A DNA stretch of 64,000 bases from Pelomonas nitida (GCF_043555975.1 NZ_JBIGIA010000007.1:62001-126000), one strand, 5' to 3'; positions 36,726 through 45,869 are shown, numbered from the stretch's first letter. A program made the numbers and translations. The notes: generated by a model not told the origin, from the sequence alone.

Positions 36726-37526
36726 ATGTGCGAACTCTTCGCCCTCAACAGCCGCCTCCCGGCCGCCGCCAACTTCTCGTTGCGGGGCTTTGCCGCCCGG
36801 GGGGGCCGCACGGCTGACCATGTCGACGGCTGGGGCGTCGCCTTCCACGACGGCGAGCGCTGCGAGGTGGTCGTCGAGGACCGCCCGGCCGCCGAGTCCG
36901 ACCTGGCCTCGCACTACGGCCGCCACCCGGTGCAGGCCGGCAACATCATTGCCCATGTGCGCAAGGCCACGCAGGGCGTGCGCTCGGTGGAGAACTGCCA
37001 CCCGTTTCGCCGCAGCTGGGGCGGGCGCACCTGGGTGTTCGCACACAACGGCGACCTCAAGGACTTCCAGCCCGGGTTGACGGGCGCCTTCACGCCGGCC
37101 GGCCAGACCGACAGCGAACGCGCGTTCTGCTGGCTGATGCAGCGCCTGCAGCTGCGCTTCGGGACCAACCTGCCCGACTGGCCGGAGCTGGCGGCCACGC
37201 TGACGCCCTGGCTGCACGAGATCGCCGAGCACGGCCGCTTCAACATGCTGCTGACCGACGGCCGCGCGCTGCTGGCGCACGCCTCCACGCGGCTGCACTG
37301 GCTGCGCCGCCAGCCGCCGTTCGGCCACGTGCGGCTGCGCGATGGTGACCTCAGCGTCGACCTCGCCACGCTGAACGGCCCGCTGGACTGCATGACGCTG
37401 GTGGCCACCGAGCCGCTCACGCACGACGAGGCCTGGCAGGCCTTCCTGCCCGGCGAGGTGCGCGTGTTCGAGCGCGGCGATTGCGTGTTTCTGCGCGAAG
37501 GCCTCGCGGCCCAGGCGGCGGCCTGA
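36726..37526 (+). CDS. class II glutamine amidotransferase (YafJ-like)
   Basis: A 266-aa protein with the N-terminal nucleophile Cys2 (MCELFAL) exposed after Met removal. The Ntn-hydrolase blocks are DHVDGWGVAF near 32-41, IAHVRKATQG near 75-84 and FAHNGDLKDF near 105-114. It stands alone as a glutaminase domain, without a synthase domain, as E. coli YafJ. It should release ammonia from glutamine or a gamma-glutamyl compound; the acceptor is unknown. It lies 156 bases ahead of the MoxR operon on the same strand. No clear ribosome binding site is seen. Confidence 0.88.
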   Translation: MCELFALNSRLPAAANFSLRGFAARGGRTADHVDGWGVAFHDGERCEVVVEDRPAAESDLASHYGRHPVQAGNIIAHVRKATQGVRSVENCHPFRRSWGGRTWVFAHNGDLKDFQPGLTGAFTPAGQTDSERAFCWLMQRLQLRFGTNLPDWPELAATLTPWLHEIAEHGRFNMLLTDGRALLAHASTRLHWLRRQPPFGHVRLRDGDLSVDLATLNGPLDCMTLVATEPLTHDEAWQAFLPGEVRVFERGDCVFLREGLAAQAAA

Positions 37527-37620
37527 CCGGTTCGCGCAACGCGCGGCTGACCCTAGCGAAACAACTGGTCGGACTTCGCGCCGCCGGCCGGCACAATGCG
37601 GGCCAGGGCCTCGGGAGGAG

Positions 37621-37638
37621 CGGTGCCAGCAGGCACCG
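37621..37638. other. hairpin ahead of the MoxR operon
   Basis: CGGTGCC-AGCA-GGCACCG is a perfect 7-bp stem with a four-base loop, 45 bases before the MoxR start codon. No T-run follows, so it is not a complete terminator for the upstream gene. It may be a 5' leader element for the operon. Confidence 0.45.
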
Positions 37639-37682
37639 GCCGGAGCCGCATCGCCAAGAACGGCCGCGCGCCGACACCCGCC

Positions 37683-38813
37683 ATGACCGACCTGCAAGTC
37701 GCCGCGCGTCAGCTGCGCACGGCCATCCAATCCGCCACCACCGGCCTGGTCGGCCGCGAACCGCTGGCCGAGCTCATCGTGCTGGCCGCCGTCGCGCAGG
37801 AACACCTGCTGGTGGTGGGCCCGCCGGGCACGGGCAAGAGCGCCGTCGTGCGCCGGGTTGCGCATGCGCTGGGCGGGCGCTATTTCGAATACCTGCTCGG
37901 CCGCTTCACCGAGCCCTCCGAACTGTTCGGTCCCGTGGACCTGCGCAAGCTGCGCGATGGCACGGTGGAGACCGACGTCACCGGCATGCTGCCGGAGGCG
38001 GAAGTGGCTTTCCTGGACGAGGTCTTCCTCGGCTCCACGGCCATCCTGAACACGCTGCTGGGCGTGCTCAACGAACGGCGCTTCCGGCGTGGGCACACGC
38101 AGCTGCACTGCCCGCTGCGCGTCTGCGTGGGGGCCGCCAACGCGCTGCCCGACGACGAGGCGCTCGCCGCCTTCGCCGACCGCTTCCTGCTGCATGCCTT
38201 CGTCGAGCCGGTGCCCGATGAACAGCTCGAGGCGCTGCTGCAGGGCGGCTGGCGCTCGGACTTCGCGACCGTGGCAGACGGCAGCGCGCTGACCCACCTG
38301 GACCTGCTGGGCCGGCACCTGCGCGACGTGCAGATGGACGCCGTGCGCCCCGCGCTGGCCGATGCACTTCGCCAGTTGCGCGCAGCCGGCATCCGCCTGT
38401 CGGACCGCCGCATCGTCAAGGCGCAGCGCCTGGTGGCCGCCGCCACCGTGCTGGCCGGGCGCCTGCAGGCCGGGCCGGCAGACCTGTGGCCGCTGCTGTA
38501 TGCGCTGCCCACGCAGGCCGCGCAGCAGCAGGCGCGCCAGGCGCTGAAGGACGTGTTCGCGCTGGCCGAGCATCCGCACCTGCACCACGCCGTCGAAGAA
38601 GCCACGCTGCAGCCGCGCTCGCGCCTGGCCCGGCTGACCGAGGCGGCGCAGGCCTGGCTGAGCGCGCCCGACGCCGACGGCCCCGGCGCCGAGGCGGTGC
38701 TGCGCGAGATCGACGCCAATTTCGCCCCCGAGCAGTTGCCGGCCGAGCTGGCCGCGCTGCGCAGCCGCCTGGCCGCCGGCCTCGCCGCCACGCACGACGC
38801 GCTGCCGACATGA
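37683..38813 (+). CDS. MoxR AAA+ ATPase of a bpX ternary system
   Basis: A 376-aa MoxR-family ATPase: Walker A GPPGTGKS (46-53), MoxR-typical RFTEPSELFGPVD near 80, Walker B VAFLDEVFLGS near 109-119, then the sensor-1 region CVGAANALPDDEALAAFADRF. The C-terminal half is helical. MoxR ATPases remodel partner proteins, often together with vWA domains. Here the four following ORFs overlap by 4-8 bases and encode bpX/beta-propeller components, so this is the motor of a MoxR-vWA-beta-propeller ternary system. The first gene of its operon. Confidence 0.92.
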   Translation: MTDLQVAARQLRTAIQSATTGLVGREPLAELIVLAAVAQEHLLVVGPPGTGKSAVVRRVAHALGGRYFEYLLGRFTEPSELFGPVDLRKLRDGTVETDVTGMLPEAEVAFLDEVFLGSTAILNTLLGVLNERRFRRGHTQLHCPLRVCVGAANALPDDEALAAFADRFLLHAFVEPVPDEQLEALLQGGWRSDFATVADGSALTHLDLLGRHLRDVQMDAVRPALADALRQLRAAGIRLSDRRIVKAQRLVAAATVLAGRLQAGPADLWPLLYALPTQAAQQQARQALKDVFALAEHPHLHHAVEEATLQPRSRLARLTEAAQAWLSAPDADGPGAEAVLREIDANFAPEQLPAELAALRSRLAAGLAATHDALPT

Positions 38814-39211
38814 GCTGGCGCTGGCAAGCCGCCGTCTCGGCGCCGGCACCGCGGGCGGCCGTGGCCGTCGGCGCCGTCACGACAAGCCTGCTCGCCCGCC
38901 TGGCCGGCCTGCCGTCGGCCCAGCGCGAAACGCTGCAGCTCGTCGCCGCGCCGGGCTGGCTGGTGGTGCTCGGCGCGGCGGACGACCTGCCCTGGGTCGA
39001 AGGCGTGCGCTACGCCGCGCCCAGCCCGCAGGCGCCCGCGCTGTGGCTGCCCACCCACGCCGAACCCGACCTGGCGCACGACCTGGTCGACCGCGGGCTG
39101 CGCCGCCAGCATGGCCGCCAGCCGCTGCTGCTATGGCCCGACCCGGCCGCCGCGCTGCCGCTGGACCGCCCGCAGATCGCCAGCGACTCGGCGCTGCAAG
39201 GCCTGCGATGA
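38810..39211 (+). CDS. small bpX5-like protein of the MoxR system
   Basis: A 133-aa protein without signal peptide or membrane helix, starting within the MoxR stop (ATGA). It begins MSWRWQAAVSAPAPRAAV and contains LVAAPGWLVVLGAADDLPWV followed by a VRYAAP strand and LWLPTHAEPDLAHDLVDRGL. This order (buried strand with LPWVEGV, then LPTHAEPD) resembles the bpX5 domain, a component seen only in MoxR-vWA-beta-propeller loci; this is a recollection, not a search result. Role unknown; likely an adaptor between the ATPase and propeller proteins. Confidence 0.7.
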   Translation: MSWRWQAAVSAPAPRAAVAVGAVTTSLLARLAGLPSAQRETLQLVAAPGWLVVLGAADDLPWVEGVRYAAPSPQAPALWLPTHAEPDLAHDLVDRGLRRQHGRQPLLLWPDPAAALPLDRPQIASDSALQGLR

Positions 39212-41071
39212 CGCCCGTCGATCTGCCGCTGCCGCTGCAGCCCTGGCGCCCCTGGCTGGGCTGGTTCGAGCCGGCGCTGGCCGACGCGCTGGGCGAGCTG
39301 GTGCGCCGGCTGTCGGAGCTGGTCGGGCCTGCGCCGGCCACCGGCGGCCGCGGTGCGCTGGAGCCCGACGGCCTGGGCGACCTGCGCCTGCGCGGGCCCT
39401 ACGAACGACTGCTGGCCAGCGAATGGCTGCTGGCCGAGGAGCTGCCCGACGAATTCCTGCGCCGCGCGGTGGCGACGGAACACCTGTTCCTGGCGCCGCA
39501 ACTGCGGGCCATGCCGTCGGACCGCCTCGTGGTCGCCATCTTCGACGCCGGCCCCCTGCAACTCGGTGCGCCACGCCTGGGCCATCTGGCCGCCTGGGTG
39601 CTGCTGGCGCGCCGCGCGGCCGACCTCGGCGGGCGCCTGCGCTGGGGCGTGCTGCAGTCCCCCGGCGAGCTGCACGACGCCGAGAACCCCGCGCAGCTGC
39701 GCCAGCTGCTGAAGGCCCGCCGCCTGGCCCCGGTGGACGACGCCCACGAGGCCGACTGGCGGCGCAGCCTCGCCCCGGGGCCTGAGTCGCCCCTGGGCAT
39801 GGCGGAGGTGGAGACCTGGTGGATCGGTGCGCCGCAACCGCAGGCCACGACGGCGCGCGGCGAGCGCCGCCTGACGCTGCGCCGCACGCTGACCGACGAC
39901 GGGCTCGCCGTGCAGCTCGCCACGGCCACCACCTCGCGCAGCGCCCGACTGCCGCTGCCGCCCGGCGAGGTCAGCGCCCCGCTGCTGCGCGGCGACTTCG
40001 AGCAGCGCGCGCCCGCCCTGCACGCCCCGATGCGACCGGACGCACGGCTGCGCCTGGCGCTGAACCGCCCGCCGCTGTTCAGCCGCAAGGGCACGCACGT
40101 CGGCGTGCCGGCGCTGGAGGGCCACGCCATGCTGGTGTTCAAGTTGCGGGCGCCCGGCCAGGGGCGGCCGAAATGGCGCCGGCAGGAATGGTCGGCAGCG
40201 CGCCCGCTCGTCGCGGCCCAGCTCAACGAGGGCCAGGCCTTCGGCGTCGGGCTGGACGCCCAGCAGCTGCACTTCTGGCAGCTGCCGCGCTTTGCCCCGC
40301 GCGCCCGCCCGCCGGTCGACGAGTTCGAGCCGGCCGTGTCCGCCGGCCGCTGGCTGCCGCTGGCCCTGCTGACCAGCGCCCAGCACGCGCGCGCGGGCCT
40401 GCGTCATCGACCGGCGCGGCCGCCTGATCTGCTGGGGGCCCGACACCGGGCCCGAGGGACCGGCGCGCATGCTGGACGAAGCGGTCATCGGCATGACCCG
40501 GCTCGACGTGGATCGGCTGGTCTACGCCGTCTTCGCCGGCAACGGCCTGTGGCTGCGCGAGCTCACGGCCAACGGCGTGCAGACACCGATGCGCCGCCGC
40601 CTGTGCCGGCTGGACTCGCCGCAGGCGCGGGTACTGTTCGCGCAACGCCCGCGGCTGTCGCCCCCCCGGCTGGGCGCGCTGGCCGTGCTGCGGCGCCAGG
40701 CGGCGCAGGAGGCCTGGCTGCTGTTGTCGAGCGCGCACGCGCTGACCAGCTTGCACGACCCCGACGGCGTCGTCGAGCGCGAGGTGGTGCTGCCCCCTGG
40801 CGAGCGCGCGCTGGGCCTCCTCAGCCAGGGCGACCAACCACCCGCGCTGATCGTGCAGGGCAGCAGCGCCCGGCTGCTGTACCGCGACCTGCCGGACCGA
40901 CGCGAGGTGCTGATCGAGCTGCCCGACAAGATCGCGCAATGCAGCGTCTGCCCGGACTCCGGCCGCGTGGCGCTGCTGACGCAGTCGCGCCAGCTCATCG
41001 TGCTGGACGGCGCCACCGGCACACGGCTGCTGACCGTGCACGACACCGCCGGGGAGGCTACGCATGACTGA
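39208..41071 (+). pseudogene. vWA-like/beta-propeller component of the MoxR system, frameshifted
   Basis: Starts in the previous stop (ATGA). From 39208 to about 40390 the frame encodes a coherent protein: a vWA-like region (residues about 50-190, with RAMPSDRLVVAIFDAGPLQL and LAAWVLLARRA) then beta-strand-rich sequence. Past 40395 this frame turns to Arg/Ala-rich nonsense, while the next frame (offset +1) continues sensibly as RACVIDRRGRLICWGP and MLDEAVIGMTRL up to the stop at 41071. The break falls in (CG)5 at 40386-40395, and restoring two bases would join the frames as HARARACVID. About 621 residues would result. Sequencing error, true mutation or switchable tract cannot be told apart. 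No MIDAS DxSxS motif is visible. Confidence 0.75.
40469..41071 (+). CDS. C-terminal beta-propeller fragment downstream of the frameshift
   Basis: This is the part of the frameshifted gene that could be expressed alone from the ATG at 40469 (200 aa). It has repeated blade-like strands: LVYAVFAGNGLWLRELTANG, LALLSSAHALTSLHDPDGVV, LGLLSQGDQPPALIVQG, and a last VALLTQSRQLIVLDGATGTRLL. Each ends in a small turn with D/G, as in WD-like propellers. There is no good ribosome binding site, so independent translation is doubtful. The stop overlaps the bpX6 start by eight bases (ATGACTGA). Confidence 0.5.
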   Translation: MLDEAVIGMTRLDVDRLVYAVFAGNGLWLRELTANGVQTPMRRRLCRLDSPQARVLFAQRPRLSPPRLGALAVLRRQAAQEAWLLLSSAHALTSLHDPDGVVEREVVLPPGERALGLLSQGDQPPALIVQGSSARLLYRDLPDRREVLIELPDKIAQCSVCPDSGRVALLTQSRQLIVLDGATGTRLLTVHDTAGEATHD

Positions 41072-43922
41072 GCACGACAGCCTGACGGCGCCCGCCGACG
41101 TCGCCCACCCGACGCTGTCGGGCCGGCGCCTCGTGGCCGCGCTGTGGTGGCCGGCGGCCTGGCTGCCCGAGGCCGCCCGGCGGCGCCAGGTGCTGGCCCA
41201 TTGGGCGGCCGGCGCAACACTGCACCGCTTTGCCGACGGCGACCTGCAGAGCCTGCCCGTGCCACGGCCGCTGGACTGCGACCGGCTGCGCGCATGGCCG
41301 CTGCAGCGCACGGCCGGCGCACTGTGCAGCGCGGCCCTGCAACCCGCCGACCTGGCCGGCCGGCCGACGGCCGATGTCTGGCTGGCCGAGGGCGGCCGGC
41401 TGCGCGCGCTGCACCTGCGCGACGCCGACGTCGTGGACCCGGCGGACTGGCTGGACGCGGACATCCCGCTGATCACGCCGCTGGACCTGAGCCTGCCCGA
41501 ACCGCCGCGCCAGCTGGTGGCCGAGGCGCGGCCGCTGCACGACATCCTCGGCCCCGGCGTGCCGCGCGCCCCATCGCCCGAGGCACAGCGGTTGATGCAG
41601 GCCCTGCAGGCCACACGACCGGCGGCCGGCACCACGCCCCCGGCACCGGCCACCACGCCGCGCGGATGGCGGCCGGGCCGCAGCAGCGGCGTGATGTTGG
41701 CCCTGCTCGCCGGTGCCGCGTTGCTGGCGCTGATCGCCGGGCTCGGCAGCGGCGGCGGTGGCTGGGGCACGGTGCTGCTCTTGGGCGCGGCCGGCTACCT
41801 GCTGACGCCAGCGGGCGGCAAGCGCGGGTCGGGCCAGGCGGCCAGCCCCGGCGCGGCCACCGCCGCCTCAACGGCAGCGGCCCCCGGGCTGCGGGCGCGC
41901 CGGCCGCTGGGCCGGCTCGTGCCGCCGCGGTGGCGCCAGTGGGCCGCGCGGCTGTCGCTGACCACCGGGCTGGCACGCCTGCTCGGCGCGCAGCACGCGG
42001 CCTATATGCGCCGCATGCTCGCGATGTTCGACGAAGGCCGGCTCGACGACGCGCTGCGCCACGCCGTGCCGCTCGGCGGGAACGGGCAATCGCTGGGCCA
42101 GTCCTTCGGCCGGCTGGGGCCGCGCAGCGACCTGCAGCTGGGCGACGGCGTCGGCGCGCGCGCGTCGGTCGACTTCGGGCCCGAGCTGGAACGCCATCTG
42201 CGCACGCTCTACCGCCGCGCCGCCCAGCAACTGGAGGCCGCCGGCCGCCTCGACGAGGCGGTGTTCGTGCTGGCCGAGCTGATGCAGCTGCGCCAGGAAG
42301 CGCTGGACCTGCTGGAGCGCCACGGCCGCGCCGCCGATGCCGCCGAACTCGCCTTCCGCTGGGACCTGCCGGCCGCGCAGATCGTGCGGCTGTACGCGGT
42401 GGCCGGTGACTGGCGGCGCGCCGTGCTCGTGGCGCGGCGCGACAACGCCTTCGCCGCCGCCGTCGACCTGCTGCAATCCCGCTGGCCCGATGCCGCCGCG
42501 CAGCTGCGCTCGGCCTGGGCCCAGGCGCTGACGGCCCGCGGCTGCTGGCTGGAGGCCGTGCAGGTGCTGTGGCCGCTGGCGGCCGAACGCGGGCAGGCGC
42601 TGGCCTGGCTGGACACGGCCAGTGCGGCCGGTGGCGCGGTGGCGGTGCGCGCCCTGGCCTGGCGCGCCCACGGTTGGCCCGACACGCTCCCGGCCCACGA
42701 AGCGCTCGCCGAGGCCCTGCAGACCGACGCCGGCCTGGCCGCCGAGCGCCAGGCGCTGATCGACGAACTGCTGCGCCTGCCCAAGCCCGTCAGTCCGGCC
42801 ACGCGCCGGCTGGCCACCCTGATGGCCGGCCCGACGCTGGCCGATGCGTTGAGCGGCAGCGCCGGCGGGCGGGACCTCGCCCAGCTGCGCGCGCTGGTGG
42901 AGCTGGCGGGCGACGCCGCGCTGTCCGCCGACCTGCCCACGCTCAAGGCCGGCGCCTTGCCGGCACCACGCCCGCTGCAGCAGGCCAAGGAGGCCGTGCA
43001 CTGCGAACTGCCGCCCGGCGGGCTGCAGGCCGTGCTCGACGCCGTGCCACTGCCCGACGGCGAGCTGCTGCTGGCGCTGGGCGAGAGCGGCGCCGTGCGG
43101 CTGGATGCGCGAGGCCGGCGGCTGGCCCACTTTGCCGCGCCGGCGCACCAGCTGGTGCCGGCCGACGGCGGCGGCAGCGCGCTGGCACTGGCGCGGCGCG
43201 ACGACGCCTGGCGCGTGAGCCGGCTGGACATCACCAGCGGCCGCTGGACCGACCTGGGCATGCACCGGCTCGACGCCTTCGCCCACCGCTTCGACGGCAC
43301 CGGCTGGACCGTGGCCACCGGCCGCCGCGTGGATGTGCTGGACGTGCAATCACCCCAGCTGCGCGACGTGCTGTGGCGCGTGGCCGACCTGCCCGGCCCC
43401 GTGCTGCAGATCGAGCGCGACGACAGCAAGGAGTACTGGTGGCTGGGCCCGCCGACGCCCGACGCGCACGCGCAGCAGTGGATCTACCTGCACGCCGGGC
43501 GGCGCCTGCTGTCGCGGCTGGAGGCGCCGCCGTCGACCCCGCCCGCGCTGACGCGCGGCATGGTGGCCGGGCACGGCCTCGTGGACCTGCTGCTGGCGCA
43601 GCCGGCCGACGCCCGGGCGCGGGTGCACCTGCGCCACGTCGCGTCGGAAGGCGGGCTGCAGGGCGAGGGCATCGTGCTGGAAGGTGCCGAGGTCAAGGCG
43701 GCGGCGCAGGACTGGCTGCTCATGGCGCGCTTCGACGGCGAGCACGACCTGCTGGAGCTGGCGCACTGGCAGACCGGCCGCTTGCATGCGCGCTGGCATT
43801 GGCCCGAGGCCGACGCGCCGGTGGCGCGCTTTCACGATGGCCGCTGGCTGCTGACCGATGCGCGCGGCCGTGTGGCCGTGCTGGACACCGCCACCGGCCA
43901 CCAGCAGCGGGCGTCGGCCTGA
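41064..43922 (+). CDS. bpX6 domain, membrane-anchored beta-propeller protein
   Basis: A 952-aa protein, the largest of the operon. Residues 20-170 match a bpX6-type N-terminal domain (VAALWWPAAWLPEAARRRQVL then HRFADGDLQSLPVPRP). Two adjacent hydrophobic segments (about 210-230 and 235-252) form a membrane hairpin. Residues 310-640 are an alpha-solenoid with TPR-like pairs (GRLDEAVFVLAELMQLRQEA; GDWRRAVLVARRDNAF). Residues 645-950 are blade-like beta repeats. Both ends should face the cytoplasm, presenting the propeller to the MoxR ATPase and the bpX5-like protein. Biochemical role unknown; the family is predicted to act in conflict or stress defence. Confidence 0.85.
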   Translation: MTEHDSLTAPADVAHPTLSGRRLVAALWWPAAWLPEAARRRQVLAHWAAGATLHRFADGDLQSLPVPRPLDCDRLRAWPLQRTAGALCSAALQPADLAGRPTADVWLAEGGRLRALHLRDADVVDPADWLDADIPLITPLDLSLPEPPRQLVAEARPLHDILGPGVPRAPSPEAQRLMQALQATRPAAGTTPPAPATTPRGWRPGRSSGVMLALLAGAALLALIAGLGSGGGGWGTVLLLGAAGYLLTPAGGKRGSGQAASPGAATAASTAAAPGLRARRPLGRLVPPRWRQWAARLSLTTGLARLLGAQHAAYMRRMLAMFDEGRLDDALRHAVPLGGNGQSLGQSFGRLGPRSDLQLGDGVGARASVDFGPELERHLRTLYRRAAQQLEAAGRLDEAVFVLAELMQLRQEALDLLERHGRAADAAELAFRWDLPAAQIVRLYAVAGDWRRAVLVARRDNAFAAAVDLLQSRWPDAAAQLRSAWAQALTARGCWLEAVQVLWPLAAERGQALAWLDTASAAGGAVAVRALAWRAHGWPDTLPAHEALAEALQTDAGLAAERQALIDELLRLPKPVSPATRRLATLMAGPTLADALSGSAGGRDLAQLRALVELAGDAALSADLPTLKAGALPAPRPLQQAKEAVHCELPPGGLQAVLDAVPLPDGELLLALGESGAVRLDARGRRLAHFAAPAHQLVPADGGGSALALARRDDAWRVSRLDITSGRWTDLGMHRLDAFAHRFDGTGWTVATGRRVDVLDVQSPQLRDVLWRVADLPGPVLQIERDDSKEYWWLGPPTPDAHAQQWIYLHAGRRLLSRLEAPPSTPPALTRGMVAGHGLVDLLLAQPADARARVHLRHVASEGGLQGEGIVLEGAEVKAAAQDWLLMARFDGEHDLLELAHWQTGRLHARWHWPEADAPVARFHDGRWLLTDARGRVAVLDTATGHQQRASA

Positions 43923-43928
43923 GCCCCA

Positions 43929-45116
43929 TCAGGCCGAATGCAGCCGCGTGGCGGCGCGCGGCGCCGGGCTCGCGGCGCGCCGCTGGATGCCCGTCAAAAG
44001 CGCCAGGCCGGGCACGCGGCGCAGCACGGCATAGGCCGCGGCGCAGACGGCCAGCGTGAGCACGATCAGCAGCAGCGCCTCCAGCCCCCACGGCAGCGCC
44101 AGCGGCTTCAGGGCCTGCGTCAGCACCACGATGACGCTCTGGTGCAGGATATAGAGGCAGAACACCGCCGCGCCGGCCTGGCGCAGCCACGGCGTCTCGC
44201 GCGGGAAGGCGCGCTGCGCCCAGCCGCAGGCGGCAACGATGGACCACCAGGCCTGCGACGCACGCAACGCGCGGGCCGCGGCCAGCAAGGCGTCGGGCGG
44301 CGTGTCCACGGCATAGCGGCTGTTGAAGGCCAGCATCACCGCCCAACCGGCCAGCGCCAGGCTCAATGCCCACCAGCGCAGCCGCAGAGCGGCCGGCCAC
44401 AGGCCTTGCGCCAGCGGCGTGCGGCTGGCCCAGCCGACCGCGAACACGAGGCCGTACTGCAGGTGGTTGTAGAGGTCGTTCGTCAGGTCGTGCGTGCTGG
44501 GCCAGTGCGGCATGACGAAGACGCGCAGCAGTGCCAGTGGCACGGCGGGCAGCAGCAGCCAGGCCCAGGCGGGCAGCGCGAGCGCGCGCGGCCGCAGGCG
44601 CAGTGACGCCAGCACCGCACCGACGACGGCGTAAAGCCACAGATAGGGCAGGAACCACAGGTGATTCCACGTCGGCACGTCCAGGCAGTCGTTGCCACGG
44701 CAGTATTTGCCACCGTGCAGATAGGCCCACCAGAAGTCGAGGTAGCCACCGTCGCCCGGCAACTGCACCGGCGCCTTGGTCAGCACCTCGAAGTAGGCCT
44801 GTGGCGGGACGATGACGGCCATGCCGAACAGCAGGGGCAGCAGCAGGCGCGACGAGCGGTCCTTCAGCGTGCCGAGCACGCCGCGCTTGGCGAACAGGCC
44901 ATGGCAGGCCGCGCCGGCGATCAGGAACAGCAGGCTCAGCCGCCACGGCGAGCTGAGCTGCATGAAGGGCTCCAGCGCGTCGCTGGCGGCGGGGCTCTTC
45001 ACATGCCAGTCCCAGGTCACGTAGTACATGCCCACGTGGTACGGGATCAGCAGCGCGAAGGCGGCGACGCGCAGGCCGTCGAGGAAGGCCAGGCGGGGGG
45101 TGGCGGTGGTGTTCAT
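43929..45116 (-). CDS. acyltransferase family 3 membrane protein
   Basis: A 395-aa integral membrane protein with about ten helices. The N-terminal motif RLAFLDGLRVAAFALLIPYH has the conserved catalytic-type His at about 27 and a membrane Arg, followed by MQLSSPWRLSLLFLIAGAAC. This is the acyltransferase-3/OpgC-like fold that O-acylates sugars or glycans at the inner membrane. It ends six bases after the converging bpX6 gene, so that operon ends here. Confidence 0.87.
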   Translation of the reverse strand: MNTTATPRLAFLDGLRVAAFALLIPYHVGMYYVTWDWHVKSPAASDALEPFMQLSSPWRLSLLFLIAGAACHGLFAKRGVLGTLKDRSSRLLLPLLFGMAVIVPPQAYFEVLTKAPVQLPGDGGYLDFWWAYLHGGKYCRGNDCLDVPTWNHLWFLPYLWLYAVVGAVLASLRLRPRALALPAWAWLLLPAVPLALLRVFVMPHWPSTHDLTNDLYNHLQYGLVFAVGWASRTPLAQGLWPAALRLRWWALSLALAGWAVMLAFNSRYAVDTPPDALLAAARALRASQAWWSIVAACGWAQRAFPRETPWLRQAGAAVFCLYILHQSVIVVLTQALKPLALPWGLEALLLIVLTLAVCAAAYAVLRRVPGLALLTGIQRRAASPAPRAATRLHSA

Positions 45117-45170
45117 GGCCGCCAGCTTCGCGGGCCGGCCGGCGCGGCGCGAGGGCGCTGGGGCGAATGG

Positions 45171-45869
45171 TCAGGCCGGCGGGGCGAATGCATCCAGCGC
45201 CGCGCGGTAGCCGCGCGACACGCGCAGCACCTCGCCGCCGCCCAGCGTCAGCAGCGCCTCGCCGCTGGCCAGGCGTTCGATGCGCTGCACGTGCGCCGGG
45301 TTGACGGCGTGGCTGCGGTGCACGCGCAGGAAACGTGCGGCCCAGCCGGGGCGGGCCAGCGCGTCGGCCAGCGTGGCGCGCTCCAGCAGGGTGCGCGGCG
45401 GCAGGTGCAGCTCGATGTAGTTGTCGGCCGCCGACAGCCACTGCACGTCGGCGAGCCGCACGCGCTCGCCGCCCACCCACCACTCGCCGACCGGCGCCGC
45501 CGGGCGCGCCAGCTGCTCGCGCACGCGCGCCAGCGCGGCGGCCAGGCGCTCGGGCAGGTAGGGCTTGAGCAGATAGTCCAGCGCCGCCAGCTCGAAGGCC
45601 TGCAGCGCGTGCTCGGCATGCGCGGTGGAGAACACGATGCTGCGCACGCCACGCTCGCGCAGCGCGGCGGCCAGCTGCACGCCGTTGCCGCCGGGCATCT
45701 CGATGTCCAGCAGCGCGACGTCGGGCGGCACGGGCTGGGCGCTCACCAGGGTCAGCGCGGTGGGTGCGTCAGGCGCCTCCAGCAGCTCGGCGACATCGGC
45801 CTCGGCCGACAGCAGCCGGCGCAGCCGGGCGCGCGCGGCGGGCTCGTCGTCGACGATCAGCACGCGCAT
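45171..45869 (-). CDS. LytTR-type response regulator
   Basis: A 232-aa regulator. The receiver domain has DD (residues 7-8), phosphoacceptor D55 in VALLDIEMPGGNG, and a later Lys in YLLKPYLPERL near 107. A LytTR DNA-binding domain follows (about 130-225): ADNYIELHLPPRTLLERATL then FLRVHRSHAVNPAHV and LTLGGGEVLRVSRGY. It acts in the cytoplasm after phosphorylation by the overlapping kinase. The start overlaps the kinase gene by 13 bases, giving translational coupling. Confidence 0.93.
   Translation of the reverse strand: MRVLIVDDEPAARARLRRLLSAEADVAELLEAPDAPTALTLVSAQPVPPDVALLDIEMPGGNGVQLAAALRERGVRSIVFSTAHAEHALQAFELAALDYLLKPYLPERLAAALARVREQLARPAAPVGEWWVGGERVRLADVQWLSAADNYIELHLPPRTLLERATLADALARPGWAARFLRVHRSHAVNPAHVQRIERLASGEALLTLGGGEVLRVSRGYRAALDAFAPPA

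Noticed and set aside
40424..41067. Continuation of the vWA/propeller gene in its original frame to 41067
   Set aside because: The residues are Arg/Ala/Gly-rich nonsense while the neighbouring frame holds coherent beta-strand sequence up to the bpX6 start.
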